A stretch of 64,000 nucleotides of DNA from Chthoniobacterales bacterium (lineage in GTDB: Bacteria > Verrucomicrobiota > Verrucomicrobiia > Chthoniobacterales > JAATET01). Every line of letters begins with the position of its first letter. Positions within the stretch are counted from its first letter, which is position 1. The notes beneath the pieces were generated by a model. That model ran no database searches. It was not told the origin of the DNA and saw only the letters and a list, made by a program, of their open reading frames with translations. The DNA is taken from positions 62,001 to 126,000 of the forward strand of contig DATCRI010000011.1 of the NCBI GenBank assembly GCA_036569045.1, read 5' to 3'. Made by a program: the position numbers and the translations under genes. This document shows positions 56,691-64,000 of the stretch, one piece after another.

Positions 56691-57931
56691 GTTCCGCCCC
56701 GCGCCGCCGCGCCGTCATCACGGGCCTTGGCCCCATCACCTGCATTGGCACCGGCCGCGACGCCCTCTGGGCCGGCCTGCTCGCGGAGAAAAGCGGCATC
56801 GGCAACCTCACGTATTTCGAGGTGGAACCCGGCCGCGCCCACTGCTCCGGCGAGATTCCCGGGTTCGACCCGACCCGCTGGTTCCCTCCGCATCGCCTGA
56901 AGCGCCTCGACCGCTACGCGCAATTCTCCGTCGCCTCTGCCGCCCTCGCGCTCGAGGATGCCGGTCTCGAATACTCGCCCGCCGACCCACAGTCCCGCGT
57001 CGGCGTCAGCTACGGCACCGCCCTGGGCGGCATCGCGAATGCCGAGCACGAGAACGCCCTGTTCATCACGCAGGGCTCGAAAGCCATCAACCAGACCCTC
57101 GCGCTGCAGGTCTTCGGCGGCAGCGCGCACTCGAACATCGCCATCGAGTTCGGCCTGCAGGGCATCGGCACCACGAATTCCAACAGCTGCGCGAGCGGCC
57201 CGATCGCCGTGGGTGAAGCCCTGCGCTACATTCGCGACGGCATGGCCGACGTCGTCATCGCCGGCGCCGCCGAGGCCCCACTCAGCCCGCTCACCTACGG
57301 CGCCTTCGACCTTATCAAGACGATGAGCCGCGCCGAACCGCCCCATGCCTGCCGGCCCTTCGACCTGCAGCGCAACGGCTTCGTGATGGGCGAAGGCGCC
57401 GCCGCCGTCATCGTCGAGGAATACGAACATGCGAAGGCCCGCGGCGCCCGCATCTACGCCGAAGTCCTCGGCTACAGCCTCAGCAACGACGCGTATCACA
57501 TGACCTCGCCGCATCCCACCGGCGAGCCCGGCATGCGCACCATGCGCGAGACCCTCGCCGACGCGCGGCTGAACCCGGGCGACATCGACTACATCAACGC
57601 CCACGCCAGCAGCACGAAGGTGAACGACTCCAGCGAGACTCGCGCCATCCATGCCGTGCTCGGCGCGCACGCCCGCAACGTTCCCGTCACCGGCACGAAG
57701 GCCTACACCGCGCACCCGCTCGGCGCGACCGGCGCCATCGAGATCGCCATTTGCTGCCTCGCGGTGGAGCACGGCTGGGTGCCGCCGACGCTGCACTACG
57801 AGACGCCCGATCCCGAGTGCGACCTCGACGTCGTGCCGAACCACGGCCGGGAGGCAAAACTCCGCCACGTGCTCAGCAACAGCTTCGGCTTCGGCGGAAT
57901 CAACGCCTGCCTCGCGCTCGGGAAAGTATAG
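56687..57931 (+). CDS. Beta-ketoacyl synthase, KAS II-like
   Basis: 414 residues, thiolase fold. Catalytic Cys168 (NSNSCASGP), His306 (INAHASST) and His343 (TAHPLGATG) with Lys338 (GTKAY) are all present, so it should condense acyl and malonyl groups. Cys context NSNSCASG is not the usual VDTAC/TTACAS of FabF, hinting at a specialised enzyme. No acyl-carrier protein gene is in the operon. Last gene of the coupled operon. Confidence 0.87.
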   Translation: MSSAPRRRAVITGLGPITCIGTGRDALWAGLLAEKSGIGNLTYFEVEPGRAHCSGEIPGFDPTRWFPPHRLKRLDRYAQFSVASAALALEDAGLEYSPADPQSRVGVSYGTALGGIANAEHENALFITQGSKAINQTLALQVFGGSAHSNIAIEFGLQGIGTTNSNSCASGPIAVGEALRYIRDGMADVVIAGAAEAPLSPLTYGAFDLIKTMSRAEPPHACRPFDLQRNGFVMGEGAAAVIVEEYEHAKARGARIYAEVLGYSLSNDAYHMTSPHPTGEPGMRTMRETLADARLNPGDIDYINAHASSTKVNDSSETRAIHAVLGAHARNVPVTGTKAYTAHPLGATGAIEIAICCLAVEHGWVPPTLHYETPDPECDLDVVPNHGREAKLRHVLSNSFGFGGINACLALGKV

Positions 57932-57969
57932 GTCCTCGAAGACTTATCGGACTTATAAGTCCCATCGCC
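57932..57969. repeat. Degenerate A/T-rich repeat with a perfect 14-bp palindrome before the TauE gene
   Basis: The 38 bases between the ketosynthase stop and the GTG of the next gene contain GACTTATCGGACTTATAAGTCC: the palindrome GGACTTATAAGTCC (57949-57962) preceded by a copy of GACTTAT. It resembles the degenerate 7/8-bp periodic repeats (AGTCTTAT/GGACTTAT units) seen between genes in several bacterial groups. Possible operator or fossil repeat. Confidence 0.6.
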
Positions 57970-58749
57970 GTGACACCTGCCGAAATCACTCCCCTGTTCA
58001 CCGCCGCGCTCTTCGCCGGCGCCATGAACGCGCTCGCCGGCGGCGGCACCGTGCTCACCTTCCCTGCGCTGCTTGCCTTCGGCATGCCCGCCATCCAGGC
58101 CAACGCGACCAGCACACTCGCGCTTCTCGTCGGCATGCTCGGCAGCGTCTACGGCTATCGCCGCCAGATTGTCGTCGTCGCCCCGCTCATCAGCCGTTTT
58201 GGCGTCCTCAGCGTCGTGGGCGGCCTGCTCGGCGCGCTTCTGCTCACCCACACGCAGGAAAAAACCTTCGCCGCGCTCGTCCCCTTCCTGCTGCTCTTCG
58301 CCACCGCCCTCTTTCTCGCGAACAACGCCCTGCGCCGCATCATCCGGCTCGATCCGCTCGCCCGGCCGGCGGATCTCCTCCACAGCCGCCGCATCGGGCT
58401 CGCCTACGCCTTCCAGTTTGCCGTCGCCATCTACGGAGGCTATTTCGGCGCCGGCATCGGCATTCTCATGCTCGCCTCACTCGGCATCCTCGGCATGCAT
58501 GACATCCACGAGATGAACGCGCTGAAAACCGTGCTCGCCGCGCTCATCAACCTCGTTGCTTCGATTTACTTCGTCTGGGCCGGGCTCATCGTCTGGCCCG
58601 AGGCCCTGGTCATGACCGCGGCCTCGACCCTCGGCTACTTCGGCGCGGCGCATTTTTCCCAGCGCATTCCGCAGACAACCGTGCGCCACATCGCCGCGGC
58701 CATCGGCCTCGCCATCAGCGCCTGGCTGCTCTGGAAGCAGTTCGCCTGA
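57970..58749 (+). CDS. TauE/SafE-type membrane permease
   Basis: 259 residues, about eight membrane helices. GAMNALAGGGTVLTFPALLA and FGMPAIQANATSTLALLVGM are family signatures of the TSUP permeases for sulfur-containing organic anions, and in the second half YGGYFGAGIGILMLASLGIL. Start at GTG 57970. A longer frame back to 57751 is overlapping the ketosynthase gene. Substrate not predictable. Converges with the exported protein gene 9 bases away. Confidence 0.85.
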   Translation: MTPAEITPLFTAALFAGAMNALAGGGTVLTFPALLAFGMPAIQANATSTLALLVGMLGSVYGYRRQIVVVAPLISRFGVLSVVGGLLGALLLTHTQEKTFAALVPFLLLFATALFLANNALRRIIRLDPLARPADLLHSRRIGLAYAFQFAVAIYGGYFGAGIGILMLASLGILGMHDIHEMNALKTVLAALINLVASIYFVWAGLIVWPEALVMTAASTLGYFGAAHFSQRIPQTTVRHIAAAIGLAISAWLLWKQFA

Positions 58750-58758
58750 TCGTCGCCG

Positions 58759-59769
58759 CTACTCCTCGCGGACGACCGTCACCTTGCGCGTCACGCTCTG
58801 GCCCATGCCATCGGCGCACAGCAGCGTGATCTTGTTCTTCCCCACCTTTTTCAGCGGCACCTTCAGGGTCCACTTTCCCGCCTTCACCTTGGCTTTCTTG
58901 CTCTTGAAGGAAACCGTCAGCGGCAGCAGCGAAGTCGCATTGCCCGTGAGCTTGAAAGACGTCTTCGTCGTTTTCTTCTTCCCGCCCTTCACGTTCAGCA
59001 CCGGCGGCGCCGCGGTATCGAAAGCCATTCCCGAGAGCGCCACGCCCGGGACGGTCGCGGCCAGGGACGTCACTCCCGTCGTGGTATTCAGCCGGTAGAG
59101 ACTCGTCCCGCCCCCGGTTCGCAGGCCACCAAAGACCAGGCCGGCCCCGTTCGTCGCCATCAGATTGCTGAATTGCGTCGTCGCTCCACTCAACGCCGCC
59201 ACCAGCGCGCTCATCGCGCCGGTCGCCGGATTGACCGTGAACAACCCATTGGTGCGCACGAGATACAACGTGCCGTTGCCTCCGAACGTCAGGCTCACGT
59301 TGGTGATATTGTTCATGGCCCCGATCGTGGTGACGGCTGCCGTCGACGGATTGACAGTCACCAGCTTCTTCACCGTCCCGCCAATGCCAAAGCCGAAGAA
59401 TGTTCCATCGGCCCGCACCGCGAGATCGGAAATTGGCATTGTGTTCGCAATCGGCGCACCCACGGCGATCGCGGCGCCAGTCGACTTGTCGATCCGGAAG
59501 AACGCCTTGGGACTCGCCCCCGTCGGGCTCAGCTGTCCCTGCGCCGCGAACAGGATTTTCGAGCCGGGTTGGATGCCCAGCCCCGACAGACAGACCTTCC
59601 CGGTAGCGCCCACCATCCCAAGCACCGCGCCCGTGCCGGGATTGATCGCATACAGGCTCGACGGCGCCCCCGCCGCGCCCGTCACGCCCCACAGAAATTC
59701 CACATCAGCCCGCCCAGGAAGGGCCGCCAGAAAAACCGCCCCGACCGCCAACAACGCAAAAGATCTCAT
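58759..59769 (-). CDS. Exported propeller-like protein of unknown function
   Basis: 336 residues from MRSFALLAVGAVFLAALPGRA (signal peptide); a longer start at 59781 is possible. Contains repeats of ~45 residues typical of beta-propellers (SSLYAINPGTGAVLGMVGAT, VTVNPSTAAVTTIGAMNNI, LFTVNPATGAMSALVAALSG), each with a 'NP.TGA' turn. The C-terminal ~75 residues are Lys-rich with beta-strand character (VLNVKGGKKKTTKTSFKLTG). Not one of the named propeller families. No PEP motif. Confidence 0.75.
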   Translation of the reverse strand: MRSFALLAVGAVFLAALPGRADVEFLWGVTGAAGAPSSLYAINPGTGAVLGMVGATGKVCLSGLGIQPGSKILFAAQGQLSPTGASPKAFFRIDKSTGAAIAVGAPIANTMPISDLAVRADGTFFGFGIGGTVKKLVTVNPSTAAVTTIGAMNNITNVSLTFGGNGTLYLVRTNGLFTVNPATGAMSALVAALSGATTQFSNLMATNGAGLVFGGLRTGGGTSLYRLNTTTGVTSLAATVPGVALSGMAFDTAAPPVLNVKGGKKKTTKTSFKLTGNATSLLPLTVSFKSKKAKVKAGKWTLKVPLKKVGKNKITLLCADGMGQSVTRKVTVVREE

Positions 59770-59867
59770 GATGAGATCCATATAATTTCCCAAAGCGAAT
59801 GTCTCGCCTCGAAACAGGGATTTCCTCTGGAACAATCGCGGGCCCGCGCTAGCTTCTGCCGCCCTCG

Positions 59868-60644
59868 ATGAACGCCACCCGCATCGCCCTCATCCTTGTC
59901 GCGGCGGGCCTTTTCGCGCCCCGCTCCGCACAGGCCGCCGAAGACACCCGGCTCACGATCGAGCAGCTCACCTCCATCTTCGAGAACAGCACCCCCGAGC
60001 TGCAATTCACCTACTGCCAGAACATTCACGACCGCCGCGGCCTCACCTTCGGCTTCGCCGGATTCACCAGCGGCACCTACGACGGCACCCTCTTTCTTCG
60101 CGAATACCGCCGACTCCACCCCGGCAACACCCTCGCCCGGTTCCTCCCCGCTTTCGAGAAAATCGACGCCGGTCCGCACGACGACGAGGGCCGCAACCCC
60201 ATCACCGCCGGCCTCGCCGATTTCCCCGCCGCCTTTCGCGCCTGCGGTGACGATCCCCTTTTCCGCCAGGCCCAGCAGAACCTCGTCGACCGCCTCTACT
60301 GGGACCCCGCTGCCCGCCTCGCCCGCCGCACCGGAGCCCGTCTGCCCATCAGCCGGGGCGAATTCTACGACACCTGCATCAACCAGGGCGAAGACGGCCT
60401 CCGCGACCTCATCAGCGCCACGAACCACGCCATGGGCGGCCCGCCCCGCGACCCCGCCATCCCCGAGCGCGCCTGGCTCGCAAAATTTCTCGAACTCCGC
60501 CTCGCCCTGCTCCGCGCGGACGCGACCTGGAAGCACGCCGCCGACCGCGTCCGCGTCTACCAACGCCTCCTGTCCGAGGGGAACGTCCGCCTTGCGCGCC
60601 CCATCCGCCTCGAATGCTACGGCGACCGCTTCGTTTTGCGATAG
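59868..60644 (+). CDS. Chitosanase, glycoside hydrolase family 46
   Basis: 258 residues. Signal peptide MNATRIALILVAAGLFAPRSAQA, so it is secreted. The GH46 core matches: IFENSTPELQFTYCQNIHDR and RGLTFGFAGFTSGTYDGTL with the catalytic pair Glu39 (ENST) and Asp55 (HDRRG) by comparison with the Streptomyces N174 enzyme (Glu22/Asp40). It hydrolyses chitosan by inversion. The GPH transporter gene follows 114 bases later, possibly to take up the products. Confidence 0.85.
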   Translation: MNATRIALILVAAGLFAPRSAQAAEDTRLTIEQLTSIFENSTPELQFTYCQNIHDRRGLTFGFAGFTSGTYDGTLFLREYRRLHPGNTLARFLPAFEKIDAGPHDDEGRNPITAGLADFPAAFRACGDDPLFRQAQQNLVDRLYWDPAARLARRTGARLPISRGEFYDTCINQGEDGLRDLISATNHAMGGPPRDPAIPERAWLAKFLELRLALLRADATWKHAADRVRVYQRLLSEGNVRLARPIRLECYGDRFVLR

Positions 60645-60758
60645 CATCGCCCCATCACGCCAGGCGATCGCGCAGCAAGTCCCATCGTGGATACCACCGC
60701 TGAGGCTCTGCCGCGTTTCCGCCTGTTCTTCCCGGGCGATCCCGCTACTTCTCCGTCC

Positions 60759-62177
60759 GTGACCACTCCCACGGAGAAACTCCGCCCGCTCACCCGTCTG
60801 GCCTACGGCTCCGGCGAATTCGGCCCCGCCATGGCCGGCAGCGCATTGCTGTTCTTCCAGATGATCTTCCTCACCAACGTCGCAGGCCTGCGCGCGGACC
60901 TCGCTGGCAGCGTGCTGCTCATCGGCAAGCTCTGGGTCGCCATCAACGACCCCCTCATCGGCTGGCTGAGCGATCGCACGCGCACGCGCTGGGGCCGCCG
61001 CCTGCCGTGGATGGTCGTCTCCGCCCTGCCGCTCTCGGTCTTTTTCTGGATGCTCTGGCTCGTCCCCGGCTTCATCGATGCGAACAACCAGTGGGCGCTC
61101 TTCGCCTACTTCACCGTCGTCTCCGTCCTCTTCGACACGTTCTTCACCGGCTTCATCCTGCCCCACAACACGCTCACCTCCGAGTTCACGCAGGACTACG
61201 ACGAACGCTCGCGCATCTCCGGCTTCCGCATGGCGTTCGCGATCGGTGGCACCGTCGGCGGCCTCCTCATCGGCATGGCCATCTTCGGCCTGCTCGCGAA
61301 GGCCTCCGCCGCCGCGCAATTCCAGGCCATCGCCCTCACGATCGCGTCGATCTCCACCGCCGTGAGTATCCTCTGCATCGCGGGAATCTGGCGCACCGCC
61401 GTGCAGATCCCCGTGCTCGAGCCGGCCACGCCCGCCGCCCCCCTTTCGCCTGCCGCCCGCATCGCCACCGGCCTGCGCATCATCTTCTCGAATCGCCCCT
61501 ACGTGATCGTCGTCGCGATCTACCTCTTCTCCTGGCTCGCGATGCAGCTCACGGCCTCGTTCCTGTCCTACTACGTCGTGAACTACATGCGACTGCCCTT
61601 CGCGAAGTTCGCGCTGCTCGTGCTCGTCGTGCAATGCACCGCGCTCGTCCTGCTCCTGCCTGCGGGCTGGCTGAGCGTCCGCTGGGGCAAGAAGCCAGTC
61701 TACTTCATCGGCATGATCGTCTGGCTCTTCCCGCAGCTCGCGCTGATCTTCGTGCCGGCGGATCAATTCCATCTCGTCCTCGCGCTCGCCGCGCTCGCGG
61801 GCTTCGGCACCTGCGTCTGCTACCTCATCCCGAATGCCATGCTGCCCGACACGATCGAGTATGACGAACTCCAGACCGGCGAACGTCGCGGCGGCATCTT
61901 CTACGGCTTCTTCGTCTTCGTCCAAAAGGCTGGCCTCGCCGTCACCACCTACATCGTCGGCTGGGCGCTCCAGCTCTCCGGCTTTGTCTCATCGAAAGGC
62001 GTCGACGTCGTCCAGCCGGACAGCGCGCTCCTGACCATCCGCGTCTGCGTGGGCATCCTGCCGGCCATCGCCATCCTCGTCGGCCTCTGGTTCGCATGGC
62101 TCTACCCGATCACGAAGGCGAAGCACGCCGAGATCCTCCGCCAGCTCGCCGCGCGCGGCGCCGGGACGTCGGCCTGA
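60759..62177 (+). CDS. GPH-family sugar:cation symporter
   Basis: 472 residues from GTG 60759 (TTPTEKLRPLTRLAYGSGEFG); an alternative GTG at 60687 would add 24 polar residues. About 12 membrane helices; NDPLIGWLSDRTRTRWGRRL is the glycoside-pentoside-hexuronide cation symporter signature (LSDRxxxxxGRRRP type), repeated in RIPAxWLS... form later. Substrate probably an oligosaccharide or glycoside. Lies just after the chitosanase gene on the same strand. Confidence 0.87.
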   Translation: MTTPTEKLRPLTRLAYGSGEFGPAMAGSALLFFQMIFLTNVAGLRADLAGSVLLIGKLWVAINDPLIGWLSDRTRTRWGRRLPWMVVSALPLSVFFWMLWLVPGFIDANNQWALFAYFTVVSVLFDTFFTGFILPHNTLTSEFTQDYDERSRISGFRMAFAIGGTVGGLLIGMAIFGLLAKASAAAQFQAIALTIASISTAVSILCIAGIWRTAVQIPVLEPATPAAPLSPAARIATGLRIIFSNRPYVIVVAIYLFSWLAMQLTASFLSYYVVNYMRLPFAKFALLVLVVQCTALVLLLPAGWLSVRWGKKPVYFIGMIVWLFPQLALIFVPADQFHLVLALAALAGFGTCVCYLIPNAMLPDTIEYDELQTGERRGGIFYGFFVFVQKAGLAVTTYIVGWALQLSGFVSSKGVDVVQPDSALLTIRVCVGILPAIAILVGLWFAWLYPITKAKHAEILRQLAARGAGTSA

Positions 62178-62197
62178 TCCCGCCCGTGCGCGCCCTC

Positions 62198-63010
62198 ATG
62201 ACGATCCTCGCCCTGCTCGCCGCCGGCTACATCGCCATCTGTGCGTATCTGTATTTCGCACAGGAAAGCCTCCTCTTCTTCCCTCAACGCGCCTCCCAAA
62301 CCGAGCTCGACGCCTTCGCCCGCGGGAACGGCTTCGAGCCCTGGACGAATGCCGCCGGCCAGCGCATCGGATGGCGCGCCACCACCGGCGACCCCACCCG
62401 CGCGCTCCTCGTCTTTCACGGCAACGGCGGCTTCGCCCTCGGCCGCAATTACGAAGCCCTGCGCCAGCACGACGCCGACAGCCCCACGCTCTACCTGCTC
62501 GAATACCCCGGCTACGGCGCCCGCCCCGGCACGCCCTCATCGGCGAGCATGACCGCCGCCGCCCTCGACGCCTTCGACACGCTCGCGGCCGATCCCGCAA
62601 GGCGCATCGAGATCATGGGCCAGTCGCTCGGCACCGGCGTCGCCTGCGCCGTGGCGGCCGCGCGTCCCGACCGGGTCGCCGGCATTGTGCTCGTCACGCC
62701 CTACGATTCGCTGGCGAGCGGCGCCGCCGCGCATTACCCGTGGCTGCCCGTCCGCTGGCTCATGCGTCACCGATTCGACTCCGACCGAAACCTCGCCCGC
62801 TACCATGGCCCGGTGGCATTCCTCATCGCCGGCCGCGACGGCACCATTCCGCCGCGCCTCGCCGAGCGCCTCTACGCCGGCTACGGCGGCCCGAAAAAGC
62901 AATGGATCGCCCCGCAGGCCGGCCACAACGACCTCGACCAACTCCTCGCCCATTGGCCCGAGGTCGCGGCGTGGCTGATCTCAACTCGAAAATTCCCGGA
63001 ATTCCGTTAA
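62198..63010 (+). CDS. Alpha/beta hydrolase
   Basis: 270 residues from MTILALLAAGYIAICAYLYF, an N-terminal membrane anchor or signal. Nucleophile elbow IMGQSLGTGVA (Ser), acid in IAGRDGTIPP (Asp) and base in QAGHNDLDQL (His) give a complete catalytic triad, and FHGNGGFALGRNYEA is the oxyanion region. Esterase or peptidase of the BAAT-like 'lipoyl' type; substrate unknown. GTG at 62186 is an alternative start. 20 bases after the symporter stop. Confidence 0.82.
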   Translation: MTILALLAAGYIAICAYLYFAQESLLFFPQRASQTELDAFARGNGFEPWTNAAGQRIGWRATTGDPTRALLVFHGNGGFALGRNYEALRQHDADSPTLYLLEYPGYGARPGTPSSASMTAAALDAFDTLAADPARRIEIMGQSLGTGVACAVAAARPDRVAGIVLVTPYDSLASGAAAHYPWLPVRWLMRHRFDSDRNLARYHGPVAFLIAGRDGTIPPRLAERLYAGYGGPKKQWIAPQAGHNDLDQLLAHWPEVAAWLISTRKFPEFR

Positions 63011-63025
63011 TTCCGTCAAAATCCT
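62985..63025. repeat. Degenerate AATTCCG-type repeat before recF
   Basis: AATTCCCGGAATTCCGTTAATTCCGTC contains three related units (AATTCCC, GGAATTCCG, TTAATTCCGTC) spaced by about 8 bases at the 3' end of the hydrolase gene and over the recF leader. This type of short, periodic, degenerate repeat is frequent between genes in several bacterial lineages; here part of it is inside the hydrolase coding end. Confidence 0.4.
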
Positions 63026-63028
63026 TCC

Positions 63029-64000
63029 GTGCTCACCGACCTGCGCCTCGCCGACTTCCGCTGCTTTTCGCGGCTGCGGTTCGAGCCCGCACCCGGAACG
63101 AATTTCCTGATCGGCGCGAACGCCCAGGGCAAGACATCCATCCTCGAGGCCACCTGCGTCGTCGCCCGCCTCCAGTCCCCGCGCACCACCACGCTCGCCG
63201 AGGTCGTTCGCCACGGCCAGCCCGGCGCCGCGATCGACGCGCGCCTCGCCGGCACGCACCTTCACTTTCGCTACGAGCCGCCGAAGCGCACCCTCACCCT
63301 CGATTCCGTTCCGCAGTCCCGCTCCGCCGATTACCTGAAGGTCGCGCGCGTCGCGTGGTTCTCGAACGACGACATGGACATCCTCCGCGGAACGTCATCG
63401 AAACGCCGCCGCTACCTCGACTTCCTCGGCAGCCAGCTCGACCCACTCTATCTCCGCCACCTCCGCGCCTACGACCGCGCGCTGCGTTCCCGCAATGCGT
63501 TGCTCAAGGAGGCCCGCCCCCGCCGCGAGATCGAGGCTTTCGATCCCCTCCTGCTCGAGCACGGCGGCCATCTCACGAAGGCCCGGTCCGACCTCGCCGC
63601 GAACCTCGCTCCGCTTATCGAGCAGGCCGTTCACGACATCGGCGGCCGCGCGGAATCTATCCGCTCCGCCTACCTGCCTTCGCCAATTTCCGACCTCACC
63701 GCCACGCGCCCGGAGGAAACCCGGCTCCGTCAGACCACTGTCGGCCCGCACCGCGACGACCTCGCGCTCGAGCTCAATGGCATGGAAGCCGCTCGCTTCG
63801 CCTCCGAGGGCCAGCAGCGCACCCTCGCCCTTGCCCTCAAGCTCGCGCAGACCCGCCTCATCATGGCCCGCACGGGCCGCACGCCGCTCCTCCTCATCGA
63901 CGACGTCTTCGGCGAGCTCGACCCCACCCGCCGCGGCAACCTCCTCACACACCTGCCCGCGGACGCCCAGCGTCTCATCACCACGACGCACCTCGACTGG
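63029..64000 (+). CDS. recF: DNA replication/repair protein RecF (3'-truncated by window edge)
   Basis: 324 codons visible of the usual ~360. Starts at GTG 63029, 18 bases after the hydrolase stop. Walker A GANAQGKTS near residue 30, signature FASEGQQRTLALALKLAQ, Walker B LLLIDDVFGELDPTRRG, and the D loop around THLDW. It loads RecA at gaps with RecOR. dnaA/dnaN, the usual neighbours, are not in this window. Confidence 0.93.
   Translation, partial: MLTDLRLADFRCFSRLRFEPAPGTNFLIGANAQGKTSILEATCVVARLQSPRTTTLAEVVRHGQPGAAIDARLAGTHLHFRYEPPKRTLTLDSVPQSRSADYLKVARVAWFSNDDMDILRGTSSKRRRYLDFLGSQLDPLYLRHLRAYDRALRSRNALLKEARPRREIEAFDPLLLEHGGHLTKARSDLAANLAPLIEQAVHDIGGRAESIRSAYLPSPISDLTATRPEETRLRQTTVGPHRDDLALELNGMEAARFASEGQQRTLALALKLAQTRLIMARTGRTPLLLIDDVFGELDPTRRGNLLTHLPADAQRLITTTHLDW

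Noticed and set aside
59766-61925. 719-codon - frame opposite chitosanase and symporter
   Set aside because: Antisense shadow, Glu/Gly/Asp-rich.

Overview
This 64 kb window is GC-rich chromosomal DNA, most likely from a verrucomicrobial bacterium (Chthoniobacterales/Terrimicrobium-like). That assignment is inferred from the combination of VPEP-type PEP-CTERM proteins next to an H-X9-DG pseudopilin, low-complexity tails on several ribosomal proteins, degenerate heptamer-like intergenic repeats, and single-gene branches such as a GTP-type PEP carboxykinase. No 16S rRNA gene, tRNA, prophage, IS element or CRISPR array was seen.

Layout. 0-5 kb: the 3' part of an OprB-type carbohydrate porin (+) converges on a large hybrid histidine kinase with CHASE3, two PAS and two REC domains (-). 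5.3-10.4 kb: a Pho-box-preceded pstS, then (after an internal hairpin terminator) pstC-pstA-pstB-phoU, then a small lipoprotein. 10.4-28.5 kb (-): one long ribosomal supercluster read from right to left: rpsL-rpsG-fusA-rpsJ-rplC-rplD-rplW-rplB-rpsS-[exported coiled-coil protein]-rplV-rpsC-rplP-rpmC-rpsQ-rplN-rplX-rplE-rpsH-rplF-rplR-rpsE-rplO-secY-adk-map-infA-rpmJ-[repeat hairpin]-rpsM-rpsK-rpsD. Genes usual in this cluster but absent here are tuf, rpsN, rpmD, rpoA and rplQ.

28.6-33.4 kb (-): a haem uptake operon, hmuS-hmuT-hmuU-hmuV, followed by an AraC-type regulator with a Fur-box-like palindrome in front of it. 33.4-37.9 kb (-): three PEP-CTERM proteins and one pseudopilin. 37.9-38.5 kb: gene-poor, with the remnant of an AspT/YidE-like transporter. 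38.5-44.3 kb (-): PEP carboxykinase, an FMN-binding PNPOx-fold protein, a decayed AraC gene (+), and a phospholipid group psd-pssA-xseA. 44.4-46 kb (+): a rhodanese-like protein without its catalytic Cys, an IscU/NifU scaffold and SufT, a Fe-S assembly group. 46-50.4 kb (+): an NHL-repeat secreted protein and glycogen phosphorylase. 50.4-52.2 kb (-): a HAD phosphatase and an aldo/keto reductase.

52.3-57.9 kb (+): a tightly coupled six-gene operon (flavin amine-oxidase-like enzyme, TIM-barrel isomerase, UPF0104 membrane protein, RibD-C reductase, SRPBCC protein, beta-ketoacyl synthase) that looks like an undescribed small biosynthetic pathway. 58-64 kb: a TauE/SafE permease, an exported repeat protein (-), a GH46 chitosanase, a GPH-type sugar symporter, an alpha/beta hydrolase and a 3'-truncated recF.

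The strongest candidates for something new are the six-gene operon at 52.3-57.9 kb, the exported coiled-coil gene embedded between rpsS and rplV, the heptamer hairpin inserted between rpmJ and rpsM, and the unusual tails on ribosomal proteins.
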